The notes below the pieces were generated by a model, which made no database searches, was not told where the DNA came from, and worked only from the letters and a program-made list of their open reading frames with translations. From NCBI RefSeq assembly GCF_017357225.1, contig NZ_CP071604.1:623001-687000 (forward strand): a DNA stretch of 64,000 bases. Direction: 5' to 3'. This document shows, piece after piece, positions 8,961 through 18,090 of the stretch. Position 1 is the stretch's first letter; every line of letters begins with the position of its first letter. Source of the stretch: Rhizobium binae. GTDB taxonomy: Bacteria > Pseudomonadota > Alphaproteobacteria > Rhizobiales > Rhizobiaceae. The position numbers and the translations under genes are program-made.

Positions 8961-10163
8961 TTATGATTCTGGCGCGCTCAGCGACCCTCCGAGGAAGATT
9001 GCCGTGCCGAGTGCGGTGCTCAGGACGAGCACGCAGGCGTTCCAGCCAAGATGGTCATAGACCTGTCCGAGAGCGAGGCTGCCGATCATGCCGCCGGTAT
9101 AGTAGGATGCCAGGTAGATGCCGCTGGCACCGGCCTTGTCGCTCATCGCACGCCGGCCGATGATGCTTGTGGCAATCGCCTGCGCCAGGAAAGTGCCTAT
9201 TGCCACCAGCGTCAATCCGCCGAGGATGATTGGCAAATTTGTGCTGAGAAGCGCCACGAGGCCGAGGACGGCCATTGCCAGGGTCAAGACGATTGCCGCT
9301 TTCGAGCCGACATGGCTTGCGAGCTTCCCGGCAAACGGCGTGGTCACGATCGAAGGGAGAAAGACAAGGTAGACAAGGCCGAGCGCCATCGGCGCCACGC
9401 CCAGCGCGACGATCTGGAAGTTCACATAGGTATAGGTGCCGATGAACACGAACAGGATCAGGAAACCGATCGCGAAGACGCGGCGCAGGTCCGGATCGGC
9501 AAGGTGAACGCTCCAGATGTGCCTGGTCAGGCTGCCTCGGCTGTTCATGCGCATCATGCTCGCGGTTTTTTTGAGCGTGAACCAGACCAGGGCGGCGCCG
9601 AGGAGATTGAGTCCGGCGAATATCAGAAAGTTCAGCGAAAGGCCGCCGACGCCGGCAATAGCGGCAGACAGCATACGGCCAAAGAGATTGCTCGCGACAT
9701 TGCCGGTCACATAGGCTGCCAGGGCCCCTGCGGTCTTCCCGGAGGAAAAATGTTCAGACAGGTAGGCTGCCGTGAGCGTAAAGGCGGTCGACATGCATAG
9801 TCCCTGAAGCACCCGTAACGCTGCGAAGACGATAATGTTGTCGGTAAATGCCAGCAGCGTCGTCGGGATGGACAGAAGGGCGAGACTGATCCAGATGCCG
9901 TTGCGCCGGTCGACATCACCGCCAAAAAAAGCCACGAGCAGACCGGCGACTGCCATGCCGAATGTGCTGGCATTGACGGCAAAGCCCATCGTCGCGCGGC
10001 TCACCTGGAATCTCTCCACCAGCGAAGGCAACACCGCCTGTGCCGCGAAGAGGTCGACAAGGGTCAGGAAGGCAATAAGGGCGATCAGTCCAAATCGCCA
10101 ACTGTCCGCACGAAGTGTCTTATCTGGATGAATGGATGCGAGCGGCTGTTCGATATCGGTCAT
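8961..10163 (-). CDS. MFS transporter (YnfM-like drug exporter group)
   Basis: 400 residues with about 12 hydrophobic segments. The N-terminal half has the MFS loop 2-3 motif in altered form (GGDVDRRNGIW) and the first helix LIALIAFLTLVDLFAAQAVLPSL, resembling the YnfM/AraJ-type proton-driven exporters. The substrate is unknown. The start at 10163 (MTDIEQPL) is preferred; the frame is open 25 codons upstream but without family likeness. It lies between the DUF302 gene and the cupin gene on the same strand, which with the LysR gene may form one minus-strand group. Confidence 0.88.
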   Translation of the reverse strand: MTDIEQPLASIHPDKTLRADSWRFGLIALIAFLTLVDLFAAQAVLPSLVERFQVSRATMGFAVNASTFGMAVAGLLVAFFGGDVDRRNGIWISLALLSIPTTLLAFTDNIIVFAALRVLQGLCMSTAFTLTAAYLSEHFSSGKTAGALAAYVTGNVASNLFGRMLSAAIAGVGGLSLNFLIFAGLNLLGAALVWFTLKKTASMMRMNSRGSLTRHIWSVHLADPDLRRVFAIGFLILFVFIGTYTYVNFQIVALGVAPMALGLVYLVFLPSIVTTPFAGKLASHVGSKAAIVLTLAMAVLGLVALLSTNLPIILGGLTLVAIGTFLAQAIATSIIGRRAMSDKAGASGIYLASYYTGGMIGSLALGQVYDHLGWNACVLVLSTALGTAIFLGGSLSAPES

Positions 10164-10253
10164 TGCTGGGTTCCCCGAAGCGCGGCGATTTCGGCAATGG
10201 CCGAAAGCGCCGCAGAGTAGCTCAATGGTCTGAGTCACCGGACGTATCAGCGA

Positions 10254-10751
10254 TCACATCGCTGACACGTCGTGCATTTCCGGGCTCAAAATATCGGAGG
10301 AATAAAGCACGGCCGGAACCTTGCCGTTGTTCTTCCACCAATGGGAGAGGTGGCCGAACTCGCCGGCAACCTCGCCCGCCTTGTGCAGGATCGGCACCTT
10401 ACAGGTGCTGCGGTACTCGGTGATCGAGCCTGAGACGATCAGGATGTTGGCCGGACGCATCTCATGCGAATGCCAGGGAACGACGCCGCCCGGCTGCACG
10501 ATGAGCTTTCGCATGCGCAGCATGCTGCCCTTCCAGGCATCACCCTTGGAGGAAAGATCGATTGTTTCGAGGACGCTGTCGGTGACGCCCTTCGGCATCA
10601 TCGGGCCAGGCTTCATGCCGTCTTCGGCAACCTGATCGGCTGGGCAGTCACCGGCCAAGGCAGATGAGGCGTGCAGGCAGGAGGCGAACGTCAGCGCGTT
10701 AAAGGCGAGCATAGCCAAAGAGACTCGGCTGGTTTTGAATGAAGGCATCAT
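10254..10751 (-). CDS. Secreted cupin domain protein
   Basis: 165 residues. N-terminal signal peptide (VSLAMLAFNALTFASCLHASSALAG, cut near residue 33), then one cupin barrel. The metal-binding cupin motif is visible as GGVVPWHSHEMRPANILIVSG, with His-x-His and a following Glu; a second His lies in EFGHLSHWWKN. It probably acts in the periplasm and may bind a metal, but whether it is an enzyme or a sensor cannot be told. Two adjacent ATGs (10751, 10748) are equally possible starts, both after a GGAG-type site. Confidence 0.82.
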   Translation of the reverse strand: MMPSFKTSRVSLAMLAFNALTFASCLHASSALAGDCPADQVAEDGMKPGPMMPKGVTDSVLETIDLSSKGDAWKGSMLRMRKLIVQPGGVVPWHSHEMRPANILIVSGSITEYRSTCKVPILHKAGEVAGEFGHLSHWWKNNGKVPAVLYSSDILSPEMHDVSAM

Positions 10752-10943
10752 CGGTGGTTCTCCTTGTTGGGCTCGGCAAGATCGGTGTCGAGCATGTGTG
10801 GAGAGTGGCGGAGCGCCGATCCAAAGAGAAATGCCAGATGCTTTTGATTTCGATAGCCGTGGGCTATTGCCGATTGCCAAACAAGGACCAAAAGCCCGGC
10901 GAATTGCCAGGCGATGTTCGGCAGGGTCAGTCCGATAGGGTCG

Positions 10944-11840
10944 TTAATGCGGTCTGGTTGGCGGGGAAGCCCAGCCATAGGATTTCACGGCGCCGACAAA
11001 GACGGAAACCGCCGGCGAAAAGCGACGGCCGGCGACAGTCACGAGACAGACTTCCCGGCTGACCTCCGGCTCCGCGACGGGTCGCACCTGCAGGCCGGGA
11101 ATGACGGCGCTGTATTCAGGGATGAAGCAAATGCCCAAGCCGCCGGCTACAAGGTTCTGGATCCAGTCTTCGCGTTCGCTGGAATAGGAAACGAGCGTCT
11201 TGACACCTTGCGCATCGCAAAGATCCGAGAGGTAGTCCCAATATTCGCAGTTGACGCGACGCAGATAGACTTCGCCGTCGATCGCCGCGATGGGAATGGC
11301 GTCGTATTGGCTGAGCCTGTGGCCGGCAGGGAAGGCGAGCATGAACCTCTCGTGGAAGAGGGAGGTCACGTCGAACCGCTCCGGAAAATTCGTTGCAGTC
11401 GACATCAGCGCCACATCGATTTCGCCGGTCTCCAACAGATCGGACAGTCTCGTGGGCACGCCTTCGATCAGTTGCAGCTGGATACCCTTGTGACGCATGT
11501 TGAAGTCGGTCAGGAGACCGGTGAACCGCCGCGGCCCGATCGTACACATGATCCCGACCTTGAGATTAGCTTCGCTCAGACATAGAAATCGCGAGGCCTC
11601 CGTCCGAACGCCCATGAGCTCATCCTGAATCTGCTGGAACCGTGGCCGGAGCAGATTGCCGAGATCGGTGATATGAGTGAGATTGCGCTCTCGACGGAAC
11701 AGCAGGCCACCGACCTCGTCCTCAAGCTGCTGTATGGCGCGGCTGAGGGCCGGTTGAGTAACATTGCACTTTTCGGCCGCACGCGTGAAATTGCGTGTTT
11801 CGCAGACGGCCAGGAAATAACGTATATGATGAATATCCAT
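10944..11840 (-). CDS. LysR family transcriptional regulator
   Basis: 298 residues. The N-terminal helix-turn-helix (residues 1-60: MDIHHIRYFLAVCETRNFTRAAEKCNVTQPALSRAI, written here to mark the region) is textbook LysR, followed by the two-lobed ligand-binding domain (from about 90: ANLKVGIMCTIGPRRF). The start at 11840 gives the canonical N-terminus. It is divergent from the 3-hydroxybutyrate dehydrogenase gene across 182 bases and lies behind the cupin gene, so it may control either side. The ligand is unknown. Confidence 0.92.
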   Translation of the reverse strand: MDIHHIRYFLAVCETRNFTRAAEKCNVTQPALSRAIQQLEDEVGGLLFRRERNLTHITDLGNLLRPRFQQIQDELMGVRTEASRFLCLSEANLKVGIMCTIGPRRFTGLLTDFNMRHKGIQLQLIEGVPTRLSDLLETGEIDVALMSTATNFPERFDVTSLFHERFMLAFPAGHRLSQYDAIPIAAIDGEVYLRRVNCEYWDYLSDLCDAQGVKTLVSYSSEREDWIQNLVAGGLGICFIPEYSAVIPGLQVRPVAEPEVSREVCLVTVAGRRFSPAVSVFVGAVKSYGWASPPTRPH

Positions 11841-12022
11841 CGCTGCCCCCGGGGTGAACGCGATCTTTACTATGCTGCAAATCTCTACCGCGGCGGCATT
11901 CTCATCCAATGCCATGGATTTATCAATTCCATACCACACCGGCATTTCTAAAGTGAGCGCCGATACTCCACTGTGACTGCCATGACGCCAGAAAGTGTCG
12001 TCGATCGCAGTGGAGAGCGCAT

Positions 12023-12853
12023 ATGTTGAACGCCTTTGATCCCGAAATTGATAGTCTCGTCGGCCGCAAGCCCCTGGAGGGGCGCAGCGCCATCGTCACC
12101 GGTTCCACCAGCGGGATTGGTCTTGGCATTGCGCACGCACTTGCTCGCTCAGGTGCGGCCGTGATGTTGAACGGTTTTGGTGACCCAGCCGAGATCGAGA
12201 CGCTGCGCGCCGGCATCGCCGGCGACAACGACGTCGATGTCGCCTATGACGCGGCTGACATGGCCAAACCGGAGGCCATTCGGATGATGGTCGAGAGGGC
12301 GGTCGCGCGGTTTGGCCAGGTCGACATCGTCGTCAACAATGCCGGCATCCAGCACGTTTCGCCGATCGGCAAATTTCCGCCGGAAAAGTGGGACGCCATC
12401 CTCGCCATCAATCTCTCCGCCGCTTTTCATCTGGTGCAGTCGACATTCGACGGCATGTGCGCCAGAGGTTACGGCCGGATCATCAATGTCGCCTCGGCTC
12501 ATGGATTGATCGCATCGCCGTTCAAGTCCGCCTATGTGGCGGCCAAGCATGGCATCGTCGGCTTCACAAAGACGATCGCGCTCGAAGGTGCGGAATTCGG
12601 CGTCACATCCAATGCGATCTGCCCCGGCTATGTCTGGACGCCGCTTGTCGAACACCAGATCGAAGATCAGGCGAAGTCGCATAAGATCGCCCGAGATGCG
12701 GTGATCCGCGATGTTTTCCTGAAGGATCAACCGACCAAGCGTTTTGCCACCATCGAAGAAATGGGTGCGCTCGCGGTGTTTCTCTGCGGCGACCTTGCCG
12801 GATCGATCACCGGGACCGCTATTCCGGTCGACGGCGGCTGGACCGCGCACTGA
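12023..12853 (+). CDS. 3-hydroxybutyrate dehydrogenase (SDR family)
   Basis: 276 residues. Short-chain dehydrogenase fold with the NAD-binding motif TGSTSGIG at 26-33, NNAG near 105, and catalytic Ser158, Tyr171, Lys175 (NVASAHGL...SAYVAAKHG). The segment after the active site (AICPGYVWTPLVEHQI...) and the C-terminus TAIPVDGGW are typical of D-3-hydroxybutyrate dehydrogenases, which convert 3-hydroxybutyrate from polyhydroxybutyrate breakdown to acetoacetate. Rhizobia usually have another bdhA copy, so this may be an accessory paralogue. It is followed 29 bases later by a patatin-like gene in the same direction. Confidence 0.85.
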   Translation: MLNAFDPEIDSLVGRKPLEGRSAIVTGSTSGIGLGIAHALARSGAAVMLNGFGDPAEIETLRAGIAGDNDVDVAYDAADMAKPEAIRMMVERAVARFGQVDIVVNNAGIQHVSPIGKFPPEKWDAILAINLSAAFHLVQSTFDGMCARGYGRIINVASAHGLIASPFKSAYVAAKHGIVGFTKTIALEGAEFGVTSNAICPGYVWTPLVEHQIEDQAKSHKIARDAVIRDVFLKDQPTKRFATIEEMGALAVFLCGDLAGSITGTAIPVDGGWTAH

Positions 12854-12882
12854 CCAATCATTCGAACCAAGGGGAGGCAATC

Positions 12883-13956
12883 GTGAACAAGCACATAGGA
12901 AGACAGTCTGGAATGCAGCCCGAATTTTCCGTTGCCGGGCGTGAACCACGGATGATCAATCTCGCGTTACAGGGCGGGGGCGCGCATGGCGCCTTCACCT
13001 GGGGCGTGCTCGATCGGCTGCTGGATGAGCCCAGCCTTTCTTTTGAAGGCATCGTGGCGACGAGCGCCGGCGCGATGAATGCTGCCGTGATGGCTTACGG
13101 CCTTGCCGCGGGCGGACGAAGCGGGGCGCAAAGCGCGCTCTCCAATTTTTGGCGCCGCGTCAGCCATGCGGCCGCATCGGGACCTTTGCAGCCGACTTTG
13201 CTCGACCGTCTTACTGGTTCGAAATCGCTGGAGTTCTCCCCGGCATTTATCATGTTCGACCTGGTCACCCGGCTGATGTCGCCCTACCAGTTCAACCCAT
13301 TCAACTTCAATCCCCTGCGCAAGGTGCTGGAACAATCGATCGATCTCGACGCCATCCGAATGGCGCGCTGCCCCGTCAAACTCAGCATTTGTGCCACCAA
13401 TGTGAGGACCGGCAAGGTGAAGGTCTTCGGCAATGACGAGCTCTCCATCGATGCGGTTATGGCGTCCGCCTGCCTGCCTTTCCTGTTCCAGGCGGTGGAA
13501 ATCGATGGGGAAGCCTATTGGGACGGTGGCTATATGGGAAATCCCGCAATATTCCCGCTGATCTATGGCTGCGATACGCCCGATGTCCTCGTGGTCCATA
13601 TCAACCCGATCGAAAGAGCCGACGTGCCGCGCACCGCAGGCGAAATTCTCAACCGCATCAACGAGATCAGCTTCAACTCGTCGCTGCTGAGGGAGATGCG
13701 CGCGGTGGCTTTCGTGACGCAGCTTATCGACGCCCAGATGACGCCGCCCCCCAATCTCAAGCGTGTTTTCGTGCACGGTATTTCCGACGACGACACGATG
13801 AAGAATCTCAGCGCGTCGAGCAAGCTGAACGCAGACTGGGGAGCGCTCGTGGATCTGAGGGATCGCGGCCGTGAATGCGCCGAACACTGGCTGGTCGCCA
13901 ACTACGACGACATCGGCAAACGATCGACGGTGGACATCCGCGAACGCTATCTTTGA
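12883..13956 (+). CDS. Patatin-like phospholipase family protein
   Basis: 357 residues. Patatin-type serine lipase fold: oxyanion glycine run QGGGAHGAF at 30-38, nucleophile Ser61 in ATSAG (the family usually has GTSAG, so the first Gly is Ala here) and catalytic Asp214 in DGGYMGNP. No signal peptide, so cytoplasmic. Translation starts at GTG 12883 after GGGGAGG. Pairing with a 3-hydroxybutyrate dehydrogenase suggests work on a lipid or intracellular polyhydroxybutyrate-related ester, but the substrate is not shown by sequence. A strong terminator follows at 14000-14034. Confidence 0.88.
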   Translation: MNKHIGRQSGMQPEFSVAGREPRMINLALQGGGAHGAFTWGVLDRLLDEPSLSFEGIVATSAGAMNAAVMAYGLAAGGRSGAQSALSNFWRRVSHAAASGPLQPTLLDRLTGSKSLEFSPAFIMFDLVTRLMSPYQFNPFNFNPLRKVLEQSIDLDAIRMARCPVKLSICATNVRTGKVKVFGNDELSIDAVMASACLPFLFQAVEIDGEAYWDGGYMGNPAIFPLIYGCDTPDVLVVHINPIERADVPRTAGEILNRINEISFNSSLLREMRAVAFVTQLIDAQMTPPPNLKRVFVHGISDDDTMKNLSASSKLNADWGALVDLRDRGRECAEHWLVANYDDIGKRSTVDIRERYL

Positions 13957-13999
13957 TCCTCGACAATTCTCAACTCCCGGCAGTTGCCTCCTGCCCCTT

Positions 14000-14034
14000 G
14001 AGCCCTCGTCTTTTCCAACGGGGGCTCTTTTTTT
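14000..14034 (+). terminator. Rho-independent terminator after the patatin gene
   Basis: GAGCCC at 14000-14005 pairs with GGGCTC at 14022-14027, with extra pairing inside, followed by seven T. It separates the dehydrogenase/patatin pair from the bufferin-like run. Confidence 0.85.
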
Positions 14035-14171
14035 GGATGGGATCGACTGCCGAAGCATAGAGACGGCGTATCGAAACCATGCGGAGACAGCATTTCAGAC
14101 GGAAGCAGACTTCTGGGAAAGTGAGTTGGTCAAGCCGATGGCGGTTTGACCCACCAACCAGGAGACTTCTC

Positions 14172-14441
14172 ATGAGTGCTTCACGTTTTCTTATCAGCTC
14201 GGCTATTGCTGCTGCCGCCTCCATGAGCGCCGCCAGCGCCTTTGCCGGCCCGGCTGCCAAGCCGGATTTCTCATTCGAAAAATGCTTTGGCGTCGTCAAG
14301 GCCGGCCTCAACGACTGCCAGACCGCCAGCCATTCCTGCGCTGGCACGGCGACGGCCGATAACGCGAAGGATTCGTGGATTTATATTCCGGCCGGCACCT
14401 GCAGCAAGATTACCGGCGGCAGCACCGAACCCAAGGCCTGA
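14172..14441 (+). CDS. DUF2282 protein, bufferin-like (BufA1/GigP) precursor
   Basis: 89 residues. Signal peptide [17 protein letters not shown], cut near residue 25. The mature peptide of about 64 residues has four cysteines at 38, 49, 56 and 77, in [17 protein letters not shown] and AGTCSK. This is the DUF2282 pattern of the bufferin A1 / GigP precursors, peptides exported to the periplasm whose cysteines are modified (to thiooxazole-type groups in studied cases) and which bind copper. The next two genes encode the matching modification enzymes, which strongly supports this. The start at 14172 has AGGAG upstream. Modification here is inferred. Confidence 0.88.
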   Translation: MSASRFLISSAIAAAASMSAASAFAGPAAKPDFSFEKCFGVVKAGLNDCQTASHSCAGTATADNAKDSWIYIPAGTCSKITGGSTEPKA

Positions 14442-14483
14442 CCCCTCTCAAGCTCTCAACTGCACATCCGAAAGGAGCAACCG

Positions 14484-15509
14484 ATGTCCAAGATATTTCC
14501 GAGCAATCCGGTACCGAACGCTGCGGGCATCGGCCTTCGCTCCCAGCATATCGGCGAAATGCTGTCCCGCCGCCCATCGGCGGGGTGGCTCGAAGTCCAT
14601 GCGGAAAATTATATGGGCGGCTCGGCGGCCGTCGATGCGCTTGAGCGGCTGCGGGAAAGCTATCCCCTGTCGATCCACGGTGTCGGCCTGTCGCTCGGCA
14701 GCAGCTCCGGTCTTGATCGCGATCACTTGGAACGTATGCGCAAGCTCTGCCTGCGTTTCCAGCCAAGCCTTGTTTCCGAACACCTTGCTTGGAGCGTTGC
14801 CGATGGCGCCTATCTGAATGACCTTCTGCCGCTGCGCTATGATGCGCAGGCACTGGCCATCGTCGCCACCAATGTCTTGCGGCTTCAGGATACGCTTCAG
14901 CGGCGCGTCTTTATTGAAAACCTCTCGGCCTATATCGCCTTCGAGGGCTCAACGATGACCGAGGCGGAATTTCTCGCCGAACTCGTCCGGCTCACCGGTT
15001 GCGGTCTGCTCCTCGACGTTAACAACGTTTATGTATCGGCATGCAATCTCGGCTTCGACGCCAAAGCCTTCATTGATCAGCTCCCGGCGCATGCCGTCGG
15101 CGAAATTCACCTCGCCGGCCATGCGGTTAACGAGGTTGAGGGCGATATCGTGCTGATCGACGACCATGGCTCCCGCGTTCCGCCGGCCGTCTGGTCACTC
15201 TATGCCTATGCGATCCGGAAAATCGGACATCGCCCCACGCTCATCGAATGGGATACCGATGTCCCCGCCCTGGACGTGCTGCTCGGCGAAGCCATGTGGG
15301 CCGATCTGCTCGGCCAATCGATCGCCTTCGAAGATCGAATGCTGGCCGCAAGGCCAGCGTCTCAGACGAGCCGGTTCGAAGCCATGGTGCTGCCGTTGCA
15401 GCCCGCCAGCACGAAGGGACCAATGCCGGCACTTGCCGCGCTGGCGACGATCAAGCCGTCCGTATTTGCCAATCATCCAAGGGCGAGGAGGAGCGGCCAT
15501 GCTTTCTGA
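14484..15509 (+). CDS. DUF692 multinuclear iron enzyme, BufB/GigA-like
   Basis: 341 residues. DUF692 is the family of MbnB and TglH, TIM-barrel enzymes with two or three iron atoms that rearrange cysteine residues in peptides. Candidate metal ligands and conserved blocks are all present: HAEN at 39-42, His65 in SIHGVGLSLG, Glu99-His100 in SEHLAWS, FIENLS near 145, DVNN at 178-181, EIHLAGH at 207-213, DDH at 226-228 and EWD at 255-257. It probably modifies the cysteines of the DUF2282 precursor encoded 42 bases upstream. Its last codons overlap the next gene by 11 bases. The C-terminal 60 residues or so lie beyond the core barrel. Confidence 0.92.
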   Translation: MSKIFPSNPVPNAAGIGLRSQHIGEMLSRRPSAGWLEVHAENYMGGSAAVDALERLRESYPLSIHGVGLSLGSSSGLDRDHLERMRKLCLRFQPSLVSEHLAWSVADGAYLNDLLPLRYDAQALAIVATNVLRLQDTLQRRVFIENLSAYIAFEGSTMTEAEFLAELVRLTGCGLLLDVNNVYVSACNLGFDAKAFIDQLPAHAVGEIHLAGHAVNEVEGDIVLIDDHGSRVPPAVWSLYAYAIRKIGHRPTLIEWDTDVPALDVLLGEAMWADLLGQSIAFEDRMLAARPASQTSRFEAMVLPLQPASTKGPMPALAALATIKPSVFANHPRARRSGHAF

Positions 15510-16281
15510 TTGCGCCCTGCAGTCGCGGATTGCCCAGGCCGTTCTGCACGGCGATCGTAGCGACGTTGCTCCGGTGTTGGCCAAGGCCGCCTTCGATCCG
15601 CTGCGCCGGTTCAACATCTACCGCAACAACACGTTCGCCTCGCTGACGGCGACCTTGATCGCGGTTTTCCCGGTCACGGTGCAGCTCTTAAGCGAAAACT
15701 ACTTTCGTTACGTTGCCGGTCTCTTCATACGCAGCAATCCGCCACAGGAGGCGCGGCTCGTTCGCTATGGTGGCAATTTCCCCCGCTTTCTGGCCGGGTT
15801 CGAAGGCATTCGTTCGATGCCCTTCATCGCCGAAACTGCCCGGCTGGAATGGATGATTGCCGAAGCGCTTGACGCGCCGGCATTGCCGGGCTGCATCTTG
15901 GAGCAGCTTGCAGACGGCGAAGCCGACACGGTTCCACAACTCTTTCTTCAGCCGTCGCTGCGTCTGCTCGTCTGTCGCTGGCCGGCACTGGAGATCTGGT
16001 CGGCGCATCAGCCGGGCGGACAGATCGGGATGCTGACGGGATTGTGCCGCCGACCTGAGCGCATCGCTTTATGGCGAACCAACGAAAGCGTGCGTTTTCT
16101 GCGCCTCGAAGCTCGGCATTTCGCATTCCTGCATGCACTGAAGAAGCGTGCAAGTCTGGAGGCGACAGTCGACCGCATCCTTTTGCGAACGCCTGATTTC
16201 GATCTCGCGACTGCCTTGAGCGGCTTGTTCGCCGAAGGCCTCGTAGCTCGCATCCGCCACATCGAACTCGCAACCAATTGA
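15499..16281 (+). CDS. DUF2063 protein, BufC/GigB-like partner
   Basis: 260 residues. The N-terminal DUF2063 domain is visible (FDPLRRFNIYRNNTFASLTATLIAVFPV and NYFRYVAGLFIRSNPP, residues 30-80), followed by a helical C-terminal half. In bufferin, gig and methanobactin-type clusters this protein works with the DUF692 enzyme and is thought to present the precursor peptide. The annotation DNA-binding sometimes given to the family is not supported by this context. The start at 15499 overlaps the DUF692 gene by 11 bases, so the two are translationally coupled. Confidence 0.88.
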   Translation: MLSDCALQSRIAQAVLHGDRSDVAPVLAKAAFDPLRRFNIYRNNTFASLTATLIAVFPVTVQLLSENYFRYVAGLFIRSNPPQEARLVRYGGNFPRFLAGFEGIRSMPFIAETARLEWMIAEALDAPALPGCILEQLADGEADTVPQLFLQPSLRLLVCRWPALEIWSAHQPGGQIGMLTGLCRRPERIALWRTNESVRFLRLEARHFAFLHALKKRASLEATVDRILLRTPDFDLATALSGLFAEGLVARIRHIELATN

Positions 16282-16293
16282 AGGATGGAAATC

Positions 16294-16767
16294 ATGACAA
16301 TGATGAACCCTGCCGCAGCGGGCCGCAAAGCCGGGATCGCCGGACTCTACGTCTCCGCGTTGGAGCGATTGAACATCCTGCCGCTCTCGCTTGTCCAACT
16401 CGTCTCCCGCCTGGCCGTCGCTCATGTCTTCTGGCAGTCATCGCAGAGCAAGCTTGCCTCCTGGCCGGCGACGGTGCAGTTGTTCACGCTTGAATACAGG
16501 CTGCCCGTCATCGATCCCGGCTTGGCCGCTGGGCTCGCGACGACGGCTGAGCTGAGCGGCTCCATATTGATTTTTCTCGGCCTGTTCTCGCGCCTTGCCA
16601 CCCTGATGTTGCTTGGCGTGATTTCGGCGATCCAGTTCCTCGTCTATCCCCAGAACTGGCCCGATCATTTGCTCTGGACCGCGCCGCTGTTGTTGATCCT
16701 GACGCGCGGAGCCGGTGTTGTTTCGCTCGACTATGTCGCCAGCCGCCTGTTTCTGAGGGAGCGCTGA
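16294..16767 (+). CDS. DoxX family membrane protein, GigT-like
   Basis: 157 residues with four hydrophobic helices (around VQLVSRLAVAHVFW, LAAGLATTAELSGSILIFLGLFSRLATLML, LGVISAIQFLVYP and LLWTAPLLLILTRG), the layout of the DoxX family. DoxX members close DUF2282-DUF692-DUF2063 clusters (gigT in Cupriavidus). Its job there is unknown; quinone-linked thiol oxidation has been suggested for DoxX relatives. The ATG at 16294 is preferred over 16285 because AAGGA at 16281-16285 is then at normal spacing. Ends 3 bases before the flavoprotein gene. Confidence 0.88.
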   Translation: MTMMNPAAAGRKAGIAGLYVSALERLNILPLSLVQLVSRLAVAHVFWQSSQSKLASWPATVQLFTLEYRLPVIDPGLAAGLATTAELSGSILIFLGLFSRLATLMLLGVISAIQFLVYPQNWPDHLLWTAPLLLILTRGAGVVSLDYVASRLFLRER

Positions 16768-16770
16768 GAC

Positions 16771-18090
16771 ATGCGTATCACGGTAGAGGAGGCCGATAGC
16801 GGTTCGCCTGCGATCAATCGGAATGCTTTCAAGGCAACAATTCGCCGTCAGAAGGTGGTCATCCTCGGGGCCGGATTTGGCGGTCTTGCCGCGGCTATGG
16901 GACTCCGCCATGCGGATGTCGATGTGACGGTCATTGACCGGCGCAACTACCATCTTTTCCAGCCTTTGCTCTACCAGGTGGCGACAGCCGGGCTTTCTCC
17001 GGCGCAAATTGCCATGCCGATCCGCCGCATCCTCTCGCGACAAGCCAATGTCACCGTTCTGATGGAGCGCGTCGAAGGGATCGACAAGGAGGCCCGGATC
17101 GTCCAGACGGCCAACCGCCGCATTGCTTACGACTATCTGATCATCGCGACAGGCGCCAGGCACGCATATTTCGGCAATGATGAATGGGCGGAGACAGCAC
17201 CCGGATTGAAGACGATCGCCGATGCCACCGAAATCCGCGCCCGTATTCTGTCGGCCTTCGAACGCGCCGAGGCTGCCGAAGATCAGGCCGACCGCGAGCG
17301 CTTGCTCACATTCGTCGTCGTCGGCGGCGGCCCGACCGGCGTTGAGCTGGCAGGCGCCATTGCCGAACTGGCGAAAAAAGTCATCGTTCGCGATTTTCGA
17401 CGCATCGACTCGTCCTCCGCGCGCGTTGTCCTGGTCGAAGCCGGTGGAGTCGTCCTGCCCGCCATGCCGCCGAAACTGTCAGAGAAAGCCCGGCGGCACT
17501 TGGAGATGCTTGGCGTCGAGGTACTTCTTAAGGCGGCGGTGACGCGCTGCGATGTTCAAGGTGTCACACTTGCCGATGGGCGGGAAATTCAATCATCCTG
17601 TGTGCTGTGGGCGGCCGGCGTCATGGCTTCCAAAGCAGCGAAATGGTTAGCCGTGCCTGCCGATCGCGCAGGCCGCGTCCATGTCGACCGAAATCTTAAT
17701 CCGCCAGGCAACGATGACATCTTCGTAATTGGCGACACCGCGGCGGTGACGGATGAAAGCGGCCGGGCAGTTCCGGGTGTCGCGCCGGCCGCCAAGCAGA
17801 TGGGCGAGCACACAGCACGCGCTATTCTCGCCAATATTGACGGTCGGGCCGTCGGGCCGTTCCGCTACCGTGATTTTGGCCGTCTGGCGACGATCGGGCG
17901 CAAGGCGGCGGTTGCCGACTTCGGGCGAATCCGGCTGTCGGGTTTGGGTGCCTGGCTGGTGTGGAATATCGCGCATCTTTGGTTTCTTGTCGGTTTCCGC
18001 AATCGCGCCGCGGTCTTCGTGGATTGGGCCCTGGCCTACGTTCGCTATGATCGCAGTGCCCGTCTGATTACCGATCGCCATGAACGCTAG
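16771..18090 (+). CDS. Type II NADH dehydrogenase-like flavoprotein
   Basis: 439 residues. Two Rossmann motifs: FAD site at 31-38 (ILGAGFGG) and NAD(P)H site near residue 180 (VVVGGGPTGVELAGA). HLFQPLLYQVATAGLSPAQIA is the quinone/FAD-side block of NDH-2 enzymes, and the C-terminus has the amphipathic and hydrophobic membrane anchor (LGAWLVWNIAHLWFLVGF). It probably passes electrons from NADH to quinone at the inner membrane without pumping protons. An N-terminal extension of about 25 residues precedes the fold. It starts 3 bases after the DoxX gene and overlaps the next gene by 11 bases, so it belongs to the bufferin-like run. Confidence 0.88.
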   Translation: MRITVEEADSGSPAINRNAFKATIRRQKVVILGAGFGGLAAAMGLRHADVDVTVIDRRNYHLFQPLLYQVATAGLSPAQIAMPIRRILSRQANVTVLMERVEGIDKEARIVQTANRRIAYDYLIIATGARHAYFGNDEWAETAPGLKTIADATEIRARILSAFERAEAAEDQADRERLLTFVVVGGGPTGVELAGAIAELAKKVIVRDFRRIDSSSARVVLVEAGGVVLPAMPPKLSEKARRHLEMLGVEVLLKAAVTRCDVQGVTLADGREIQSSCVLWAAGVMASKAAKWLAVPADRAGRVHVDRNLNPPGNDDIFVIGDTAAVTDESGRAVPGVAPAAKQMGEHTARAILANIDGRAVGPFRYRDFGRLATIGRKAAVADFGRIRLSGLGAWLVWNIAHLWFLVGFRNRAAVFVDWALAYVRYDRSARLITDRHER

